Part shown: piece after piece, positions 58,675 to 64,000 of the stretch | Numbering within the stretch: the first letter of the stretch is position 1 | How the letters are laid out: each line of letters opens with the position of its first letter | Assembly (NCBI RefSeq): GCF_003952185.1 | Contig: NZ_RXFS01000010.1 | Location: 186,001 to 250,000, forward strand | DNA from: Variovorax sp. 679 | GTDB taxonomy: Bacteria; Pseudomonadota; Gammaproteobacteria; Burkholderiales; Burkholderiaceae_C | Reading direction: 5' to 3' | DNA length: 64,000 nt | Made by a program: the position numbers and the translations under genes | The notes under the pieces: model-generated | What the model saw: only the letters and a program-made list of their open reading frames with translations | Told to the model about the DNA's origin: nothing | The model's database searches: none

Positions 58675-59486
58675 AGAGTGAAGTAGCCGCGTCTCGTCAT
58701 GTTCCAGGAGTGGATGCAGACGAGGGCGATGCCATAGAGGGGGTCGACGTCGCCAGCGTGATTGGCGGACGGGTGAAGCTGGCGCGCGGCGCCACAGCTC
58801 AGCAAGACCTCGCCGATGCCATCGGAGTCCACAGCAATACGGTCAGCAAGATCGAGAGAGGCAAGGCCGTGCCGGATGCTTCCTTGATTCTCAAAATTGC
58901 GAAGGCGACCGACGTCTCCGCAGCGTGGCTACTTCTAGGGTCACCGTTTCCTCAAGGCCGCTTTGAGTCTGGGCACGGCGACGGCACGGAGACACAGATC
59001 ACGCGAGCATCAGCAGCCGAGTCGGTGCCCATGTCCCTCGTAGCTGTCGAAGTCGGGGACTACATCTATGTTCCGCACTTCGACATCGCGGCAAGTGCGG
59101 GCCCGGGCGTCTTCAACGATCTGGAGTTGGTCAAGGCCATGCGCCCGTTCGAGCGGTCCTACATCCGCCACGCACTGGGTATCTCTCACAATGAGCTGGC
59201 GCTGGTTGGTGTGCGTGGCCGGTCGATGGAGCCCCTACTGCATCCCAGCGACGTTGCGATGTTGGATCGCAGAGATTGCGATGCCACGACTGAAGGTGTT
59301 CATATGGTTCGCCTCGACGGCGCGCTCTTGATCAAGAGCCTTCAACGCTTGCCAGGCCGCACGCTTCGCGTATCGAGCAAAAATCAAGCGGAGTTTCCGC
59401 CGTTCGACATCACGGCGGATGATGACGGCGAACGCGACTTTCAGATTCTGGGCCGTCTGCGCTGGGCAGGCATCACACTGAATTGA
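58662..59486 (+). CDS. S24-family phage repressor (CI-like)
   Basis: 274 aa from ATG 58662, chosen because the upstream frame lies in promoter DNA. Helix-turn-helix AQQDLADAIGVHSNTVSKIE (about residues 47-66), linker, then the S24 peptidase-like domain with the Ala-Gly cleavage area FDIAASAGPGVF, Ser in VRGRSMEPLLHPSD and Lys in ALLIKSLQRL. It keeps the prophage silent, and RecA-stimulated self-cleavage is expected from the intact Ser/Lys pair. Divergent from the early operon. Confidence 0.88.
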   Translation: MDTIKSEVAASRHVPGVDADEGDAIEGVDVASVIGGRVKLARGATAQQDLADAIGVHSNTVSKIERGKAVPDASLILKIAKATDVSAAWLLLGSPFPQGRFESGHGDGTETQITRASAAESVPMSLVAVEVGDYIYVPHFDIAASAGPGVFNDLELVKAMRPFERSYIRHALGISHNELALVGVRGRSMEPLLHPSDVAMLDRRDCDATTEGVHMVRLDGALLIKSLQRLPGRTLRVSSKNQAEFPPFDITADDDGERDFQILGRLRWAGITLN

Positions 59487-59497
59487 CGAGGGTAGAG

Positions 59498-59887
59498 ATG
59501 AAGCTTCATGTCTTGTGCGGGTTGGCACTCGCGGCGCTTGCGATGGTCGCCCACGGCCAGCCACTAGATGTCTCCAAGTTGGAGCAACAACTGTCCTCGC
59601 CGGTGCGGGCCCGCCTCACCTTGAGCGAGGCGGCGGCACGCAAAGGGGACTACCAAGCAATGCGAAATTTTGCGTATGTCTGGGCATCTGAAGCCGCTCG
59701 GGAGCAGCCGCCCGCTGCGATCGTGGGGTGCGCGTGGTATGCAGTGATCTTGAAGCGTCACGCTGATAAGGCGCACGCTGGCGACGTGTCCAACAAGGAT
59801 CTGTACTGCGGGCGCCTCACCGCCGATCAAGCACGCCAAGCCGGGGCACTGGTCGTGAGCATTGAGTCGCAGTTGCCGGCGCCTTGA
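59498..59887 (+). CDS. Exported hypothetical protein between repressor and lysis genes
   Basis: 129 aa from ATG 59498. Sec signal (LCGLALAALAMVAHG), then a helical mature part with SEAAARKGDYQAMRNFAYVW, which looks like a Sel1/TPR-type helical pair, and two Cys (GCAWYAV; DLYCGRL) that could form a disulfide. Not recognised further. It follows the repressor by 11 bases, so it may be expressed in the lysogen and act in superinfection exclusion or lysogenic conversion; that is inference from position. Confidence 0.65.
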   Translation: MKLHVLCGLALAALAMVAHGQPLDVSKLEQQLSSPVRARLTLSEAAARKGDYQAMRNFAYVWASEAAREQPPAAIVGCAWYAVILKRHADKAHAGDVSNKDLYCGRLTADQARQAGALVVSIESQLPAP

Positions 59888-59955
59888 CCGAGCAGTAGGC
59901 GGAGTGACGGCCGTCACACTGCCTTGATCGCCCCCCGCCCGGCATTCTGCCGGGC

Positions 59956-60621
59956 ATGCTTTCCCTTCAACAGATCGCCGCCTGCACCGGCGCTGCCTTG
60001 CAGCGTGCGGAGGCCTTCGTCGTGTACCTCAACGCGGCGATGGTCGCCTATGCCATCAACACGCCCCAGCGCCAGGCCGCGTTCTTGGCCCAGCTCGGCC
60101 ACGAATCGGCCGGGCTGAGCCGACTGGTCGAGAGCCTCAACTATTCCGCCGAGGCACTGATCGCGAAGTTCTCGCGCGATCGCATCAGCAGACTCGATGC
60201 GCTCACCTATGGGCGGACCGCCGCACATCCCGCCGACCAGGTGGAGATCGCCAATCGCATCTACGGCGGCGAGTGGGGGCGAGTCAACCTGGGCAACACC
60301 CAGCCTGGCGATGGCTGGCTCTACCGCGCACACGGGCCTGTCGGCACCACTGGCCGAGCCAACTGCATCAAGGTGCGCGATCGCCTGCGCGTGCGCTTTG
60401 GCACGCGCGTGCCGAACTTCGAAGACCACCCCGAAAAGCTCTGCGACCCCGAGTGGGGCGCCTACAGCGCAGCCGACTTCTGGGACATGAGGGGCCTCAA
60501 TGCGCTGGCTGATGCCGGCAACTTCGAGCAGATCACCCGCCGTATCAATGGCGGCCTCAACGGTTACGCCGATCGCCTGAATCGCTGGGCGATCGCCAAA
60601 GAAGCCCTCGGCATCGTTTGA
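59956..60621 (+). CDS. Endolysin, glycoside hydrolase family 19 (chitinase-like)
   Basis: 221 aa. The catalytic-region motif AAFLAQLGHESAGLSRLVES has the family Glu in HES; later NRIYGGEWGRVNLGNTQPGD and GAYSAADFWDMRGLNALAD are typical of phage GH19 endolysins. No signal peptide, so release through the holin at 60912 is likely. It cleaves peptidoglycan glycan strands. It starts the lysis block, followed by a small exported protein, holin and spanins. Confidence 0.9.
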   Translation: MLSLQQIAACTGAALQRAEAFVVYLNAAMVAYAINTPQRQAAFLAQLGHESAGLSRLVESLNYSAEALIAKFSRDRISRLDALTYGRTAAHPADQVEIANRIYGGEWGRVNLGNTQPGDGWLYRAHGPVGTTGRANCIKVRDRLRVRFGTRVPNFEDHPEKLCDPEWGAYSAADFWDMRGLNALADAGNFEQITRRINGGLNGYADRLNRWAIAKEALGIV

Positions 60622-60642
60622 ACGACCTTCGAAAGGACTGAA

Positions 60643-60915
60643 ATGCTTGGTCGATCCTCCCTCTTTGCGAGTGCGCTCGCGTTCAGCGCGGTCTTCGCGA
60701 ACCCGATTGCCGTGACTAACCAGGTAGAGCGCGCGGCACCGCCCGCGACCGCACGGCGCGGCCGGGCCATCCTCCCCGTGTTCTCCGGCAACCCTGGCAA
60801 TCGAAGCTCAGCCAGGCGCGCCGCCTATGGCTGGAGCAATCGCCACGCACAACGCGTAGCGGCGAAGAAGCGCAATGTGGCCCGCCATCGCAAGACAGCC
60901 CGGGGGCACGCATGA
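60643..60915 (+). CDS. Small basic protein in the lysis block
   Basis: 90 aa. A signal-like N-terminus (LFASALAFSAVFANPIAV), then a very basic, Arg/Ala-rich tail (RRAAYGWSNRHAQRVAAKKR). ATGA overlap with the holin gene (60912-60915). Not recognised; perhaps a lysis accessory. Confidence 0.55.
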   Translation: MLGRSSLFASALAFSAVFANPIAVTNQVERAAPPATARRGRAILPVFSGNPGNRSSARRAAYGWSNRHAQRVAAKKRNVARHRKTARGHA

Positions 60916-61142
60916 AACTCATCCCCGAGATCCGCCAGGCCTGGAAGATGGCCAGCATCTGGGCTGCTGTCGCGCTGGCCGCCCTCTCGATGGTGCAGGC
61001 CGACGTCCTGCCCCTTCTGCAGCCACTGGTGCCCCAGAACTGGTGGCCGTACATCAGCCTCGCCTTCGCTGTGCTGATCGTGGTCTGCCGGGTGTTGCTG
61101 CAGCCCGGTCTGCATGTCGACCAGGAAGACGCTCCGAAATGA
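60912..61142 (+). CDS. Probable holin
   Basis: 76 aa with two TM segments (ASIWAAVALAALSMVQADVL and WPYISLAFAVLIVVCRVLL) and a short charged tail. Size, topology and place between endolysin and Rz fit a holin, as in BcepMu-like phages. It would make the inner-membrane holes that free the endolysin. Overlaps Rz by four bases. Confidence 0.75.
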   Translation: MKLIPEIRQAWKMASIWAAVALAALSMVQADVLPLLQPLVPQNWWPYISLAFAVLIVVCRVLLQPGLHVDQEDAPK

Positions 61143-61663
61143 ACTGGATCCGCCTCGCAGTCCTGGCCGCGATCGCCGCCGCAGTGGTCGCTGCCGGCGT
61201 GGCGCTTCGCGCGCATTGGGTCGGCCTGGGCGAAGCCAACGTGCAGGGCCGCTGGGACGCCCAGACGCGCACCGATCTGGAGGCCAGCGCGCAGCTGCAG
61301 CGCCAGGCCAACGCGGATCTGTTGATCCGAATGAAGAACTCCGAAAGGAATGCCGATGAACAAGCCCGCCTGGCGGCGCTTCGCGATGCTCGCGATGCTG
61401 CTGCCGCTACTGAGCGTGGTCGCCTGCTCGCCACCATTGCAGCCCTCAATCGGCGTCAGCTGCCCGCGTCCTGTGACGCTGCCTGCGTTGCCGCCCTCGC
61501 TCGCGAAGCCGCCACCGGCCGAGAGCTTCTCGGAAGCTGCGCAACGCGATATCAGTCAGTGGCAGCAGCAGCTGATCAGCTCCGCGACCAAGTGATCGGC
61601 CTGCAGGCCGATGCGGCCAACGTGTGCCGCGCCCCTCAACCAGCAGCCGACATCACCCCATGA
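61139..61663 (+). CDS. Rz: i-spanin Rz
   Basis: 174 aa from ATG 61139. One N-terminal TM helix (LAVLAAIAAAVVAAGVALRA), then a long helical periplasmic domain (LQRQANADLLIRMKNSERNA) and a C-terminal part with four Cys. This is the plan of i-spanins, which join with the outer-membrane partner encoded inside this gene and fuse the membranes at the end of lysis. Confidence 0.82.
   Translation: MNWIRLAVLAAIAAAVVAAGVALRAHWVGLGEANVQGRWDAQTRTDLEASAQLQRQANADLLIRMKNSERNADEQARLAALRDARDAAAATERGRLLATIAALNRRQLPASCDAACVAALAREAATGRELLGSCATRYQSVAAAADQLRDQVIGLQADAANVCRAPQPAADITP
61356..61595 (+). CDS. Rz1: o-spanin Rz1, nested within Rz in another frame
   Basis: 79 aa from ATG 61356 (AGGA six bases upstream; an ATG at 61350 is possible). 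Signal with lipobox LLSVVAC, then a Pro-rich mature part (RPVTLPALPPSLAKPPPAES) typical of Rz1. It lies wholly inside the Rz gene in a different frame, as in lambda. Partner of Rz in outer-membrane disruption. Confidence 0.82.
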   Translation: MNKPAWRRFAMLAMLLPLLSVVACSPPLQPSIGVSCPRPVTLPALPPSLAKPPPAESFSEAAQRDISQWQQQLISSATK

Positions 61664-61983
61664 AGATTGAACTTGAGCTCTGGCAGTTCATCACCCTAAC
61701 CACCATGATCCTCGGCGCGTTCTGGGGCATCGCCAAGATGATGCTCGCCCAGTCCGCGAAATCCCTGGACGAGAAGTTCAACGCCATCCACCAGCGCCTC
61801 ACCACGCAGGACGAGAGCGATCGCCGGTTGGAGCGCGATCTCACGGATCTGCGCGTCGAGCTGCCGCGCGACTACGTGCGGCGCGAGGATTTCACGCGTG
61901 TCATCGCTTCGTTCCAGGTCACCGTCGACAACCTGCGACTGACCATCGAACGCATGCTCATCGAAGGGAAGAACCGTGGCTGA
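61660..61983 (+). CDS. Phage membrane-anchored coiled-coil protein (107 aa)
   Basis: 107 aa from ATG 61660, overlapping the Rz stop. One TM helix (LWQFITLTTMILGAFWGIAK), then a charged helical region (DEKFNAIHQRLTTQDESDRR) likely to form a coiled coil. Found in the same spot in several Mu-like phages, function unknown. Confidence 0.65.
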   Translation: MKIELELWQFITLTTMILGAFWGIAKMMLAQSAKSLDEKFNAIHQRLTTQDESDRRLERDLTDLRVELPRDYVRREDFTRVIASFQVTVDNLRLTIERMLIEGKNRG

Positions 61984-62305
61984 AATCATCAACCAGATCC
62001 TGCTCGACAAGGCACGGCGCGAAGCCGTGCGCTGGCACCTGCTGCAGATCACCAACGTGTCGCGGCCGCAAGGCCTTTACACAAGCGCCATGCTGCCCAT
62101 CATCCGCACGGTGTACCCCGATGCCTCCGAACTGGAGGTGCGCCGCCAGCTCGACTATCTGGAAGAGCGCGAGCTGGTGAAGATCAATCGCGATCCGCTG
62201 GATCGCTGGTTCGTCGAGTTGACCCGCTGGGGCGTCGACCTGGTTGAGTACACCGTGGACTGCGAGCCTGGCATCGCTCGGCCCCAGAACTATGCGAAGG
62301 GCTGA
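61976..62305 (+). CDS. Winged-helix phage protein (109 aa)
   Basis: 109 aa with a GTG start at 61976, overlapping the previous gene by eight bases. RREAVRWHLLQITNVSRPQG followed by LEVRRQLDYLEERELVKINR forms an ArsR-like winged helix, ending VELTRWGVDLVEYT. Similar small proteins stand just before the small terminase gene in BcepMu-like phages. A regulatory or packaging-accessory role is possible. Confidence 0.7.
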   Translation: MAEIINQILLDKARREAVRWHLLQITNVSRPQGLYTSAMLPIIRTVYPDASELEVRRQLDYLEERELVKINRDPLDRWFVELTRWGVDLVEYTVDCEPGIARPQNYAKG

Positions 62306-62308
62306 TTC

Positions 62309-62839
62309 ATGCCCAAGCGAAGCACCGTCGACGCGCTACCGCGCGAGCTGAAGGAATGGCTTGACGACGAGCTGGTAAAGCGCGGCTTCAGCGACTACGT
62401 CGCGCTGGCCATCGACCTCAAGGCCAAGGGCGCCGCGATCTCGAAGAGCTCGCTGCATCGCTACGGCAGCAAGTTCGAAGAGCGCATGGCGCAGTTGAAG
62501 GCCAGCACCGAGCAGGCCCGCGCCATCGTGGCCGCCAGCCCGGACAACGAAGGGGCCATGAGCGAGGCGCTGGTGCGTCTCACCCAGGAGAAGATGTTCG
62601 CCATCCTGATGGATCTGGAGATCGACCCCAAGAAAATCGACCTCACCAAGTTCTCGCGCTCCGTCGCCGACATGACGCGCAGCGCCGTCAGCCAGAAGCG
62701 CTGGGCGGCGGAGGCTCGGGCGGAGGCCCGGCGCGAGCTGCTGGAAGAGCAGCGCGCGAAACTCGAAGCCATGCCGAACAAGGGCGGCGTGACGCCTGAC
62801 ACCAAGGCTGCCATCCGCGAGGCGCTGGGCATCGTTTGA
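62309..62839 (+). CDS. DUF3486-family protein, small terminase subunit (Mu Gp27-like)
   Basis: 176 aa. Starts with a helix-turn-helix-like unit (LPRELKEWLDDELVKRGFSD), then ISKSSLHRYGSKFEERMAQL, followed by a coiled coil, and ends TPDTKAAIREALGIV. This is DUF3486, the probable small terminase subunit of Mu-like phages. It sits directly before the large terminase gene, three bases apart from its ATG. Confidence 0.86.
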   Translation: MPKRSTVDALPRELKEWLDDELVKRGFSDYVALAIDLKAKGAAISKSSLHRYGSKFEERMAQLKASTEQARAIVAASPDNEGAMSEALVRLTQEKMFAILMDLEIDPKKIDLTKFSRSVADMTRSAVSQKRWAAEARAEARRELLEEQRAKLEAMPNKGGVTPDTKAAIREALGIV

Positions 62840-62841
62840 GC

Positions 62842-64000
62842 ATGAGCACACTCAAGGGCCGCGCCAAGTGCATCCCGAAGGATCGGGACGCCATCTTCCT
62901 TCCCTTTCAGTCGAAGTGGATCAAGGACGAATCGCGCATCAAGCTGATGGAGAAGTCGCGCCAGATCGGCATCAGCTGGTCGACGGCGTATGGCGCCGAC
63001 GAGCGCGCAGCGGCACAGGGCGCCCGGCATGATGAATGGGTGAGCAGCCGCGACGACATCCAGGCGCGCCTGTTCATCGAGGATTGCAAGCTGTGGGCCA
63101 CAGTGATGAACCGCGCGGCCAAGGATCTGGGCGAGGTGGTGCTCGACGCTGAGAAGCGCATCAGCGCCTACGTGCTGCAGTTCGCCAGCGGTCGGCGCAT
63201 CCACAGCATGTCCAGCAACCCGGACGCCCAGGCCGGCAAGCGCGGCAGCCGCATCCTGGACGAGTTCGCGCTGCACGCCGACCAGCGCAAGCTCTGGGCG
63301 ATCGCCTATCCCGGTATCACCTGGGGTGGCAGCATGGAGCTGGTGAGCACGCACCGCGGCTCGCACAGCTTCTTCAACCAGCTGGTGCGCGAGGCCCGCC
63401 ACGGCGGCAACCCCAAGCGCATCAGCCTGCACCGCGTCACGCTGCAGGATGCCCTGGAACAGGGTTTCTTGTTCAAGCTGCAGCAGGCGCTGCCCAAAGA
63501 CGCCGAGCAGCAGAGCATGAACGAGGCCGAGTACTTCGACTTCGTGAAGAACGGTGCAGCCGACGAAGAGTCGTTCGACCAGGAATACCAATGCATCCCA
63601 GCTGACGACGATGCCAAGTTCCTGGAATATGGCCTCATCACCGCATGCGAATACGCTGGTGGCGTGGATTGGAAACGGGGTCTCGAAGGCCCCTTCGTCG
63701 GTCCGCTGTACGCCGGCGTGGACATCGGTCGCAAGAAAGACCTGACGGTGCTGTGGGTGGTCGAGCAGCTCGGGGATGTGCTCTACACCCGCCACATCGA
63801 GACGATGGAGAAGATGCGCAAGAGCGACCAGGAGAAGATCCTGTGGCCGTGGTTCGAGATCTGCAAGCGGGTATGCATCGACCAGACCGGTCTGGGTATC
63901 GGCTGGGTCGATGACGCACAGGACAGGTTCGGCACCTCGCGCATCGAGGGTGTCAGCTTCACCGGCCAGGTCAAGGAAGCGCTGGCCTACCCGCTGAAGG
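62842..64000 (+). CDS. Terminase large subunit, Mu Gp28-like (cut by window edge)
   Basis: About 386 codons visible, open to the window end. The ATPase part starts with LMEKSRQIGISWSTAYGADE (adenine/Walker A-like region, about residues 35-55), with SSNPDAQAGKRGSRILDEFA (Walker B/coupling region). The nuclease part starts with YAGVDIGRKKDLTVLWVVEQ, whose Asp is the first metal ligand. It packages DNA with the small subunit. The rest of the gene and portal lie beyond 64 kb. Confidence 0.9.
   Translation, partial: MSTLKGRAKCIPKDRDAIFLPFQSKWIKDESRIKLMEKSRQIGISWSTAYGADERAAAQGARHDEWVSSRDDIQARLFIEDCKLWATVMNRAAKDLGEVVLDAEKRISAYVLQFASGRRIHSMSSNPDAQAGKRGSRILDEFALHADQRKLWAIAYPGITWGGSMELVSTHRGSHSFFNQLVREARHGGNPKRISLHRVTLQDALEQGFLFKLQQALPKDAEQQSMNEAEYFDFVKNGAADEESFDQEYQCIPADDDAKFLEYGLITACEYAGGVDWKRGLEGPFVGPLYAGVDIGRKKDLTVLWVVEQLGDVLYTRHIETMEKMRKSDQEKILWPWFEICKRVCIDQTGLGIGWVDDAQDRFGTSRIEGVSFTGQVKEALAYPLK

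Larger units (their letters stand above)
44518..64000. mobile_element. BcepMu-type transposable (Mu-like) prophage, left part
   Basis: Gene content defines it: MuA transposase, MuB ATPase, Ner-like protein, S24 repressor, DUF3164, GemA, Mor, GH19 endolysin, Rz/Rz1, DUF3486 small terminase and Gp28-like large terminase. The early block runs leftward and the lysis/packaging block rightward, with the switch at 58.5 kb, as in Burkholderia phage BcepMu and unlike Mu itself. The left boundary is approximate; the right end with head, tail and attachment end is beyond the window. All recognisable genes look intact, so it may be active. Confidence 0.88.

Noticed and set aside
1..64000. tRNA, rRNA, CRISPR arrays, insertion sequences
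   Set aside because: None recognised: no cloverleaf-like gene, no regular spacer-repeat array and no IS transposase other than MuA was seen. A tRNA scan could still find something missed by eye.

Overview
The window is high-GC DNA from a beta-proteobacterium of the Comamonadaceae, most likely Variovorax. The reasons are the TctC/Bug-type binding proteins, the style of the genes, and a Comamonadaceae-like intergenic repeat present twice. It has two parts: about 44.5 kb of chromosome, then the left part of a Mu-like (BcepMu-type) transposable prophage that runs off the right edge.

Chromosomal layout. 1-442: start of a PAS-domain regulator. 0.57-7.1 kb: TetR/CerR regulator and a tripartite RND efflux operon (outer-membrane factor, adaptor, pump). 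7.2-12.8 kb: tricarboxylate transporter tctCBA, divergent from its two-component system tctDE. 12.8-17.3 kb: Hsp15, polyphosphate kinase 2, a lipoprotein, a small cytochrome c and an orphan histidine kinase. 17.3-28.7 kb: an IclR-controlled catabolic island. It holds an MmgE/PrpD protein, an FAD oxidoreductase, a fumarase-superfamily lyase, two Bug proteins, a persulfide-dioxygenase-like hydrolase, a 3-mercaptopyruvate sulfurtransferase and a BisC-like molybdoenzyme. Together these suggest breakdown of a sulfur- or nitrogen-bridged dicarboxylate. 28.7-31.5 kb: an AidB-like acyl-CoA dehydrogenase and an AraC regulator.

31.8-44.5 kb is the most unusual region. It encodes a SAM methyltransferase, a haem-oxygenase-like (HDO) protein, a DUF1330 protein, an EamA exporter, a free-standing AlaX tRNA-editing protein, a catalytic-domain-less Rieske protein, a leucine-dehydrogenase-type enzyme, an M20 deacylase, an MHS transporter, a full-length isoleucyl-tRNA synthetase outside any housekeeping context, an SDR without the usual catalytic Tyr, and a 4-oxalocrotonate-tautomerase-like protein. 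I read it as a candidate biosynthetic cluster for a toxic, isoleucine-like amino acid, with self-protection by an alternative IleRS, trans-editing and export. This is inference from gene content, with no NRPS or PKS in view.

Prophage (about 44.5 kb to beyond 64 kb). Six copies of a 10-bp motif mark the left end. The early genes run leftward from about 58.5 kb: Ner-like protein, MuA, MuB, DUF3164, many small proteins, GemA, Mor and a DUF2591 protein, closed by a strong terminator at 44.95 kb. A rightward three-gene cassette (47.1-48.3 kb) interrupts them. The S24 repressor, an exported protein, the lysis genes (GH19 endolysin, holin, Rz/Rz1) and the terminase genes run rightward. The right end, head and tail genes lie outside the window.
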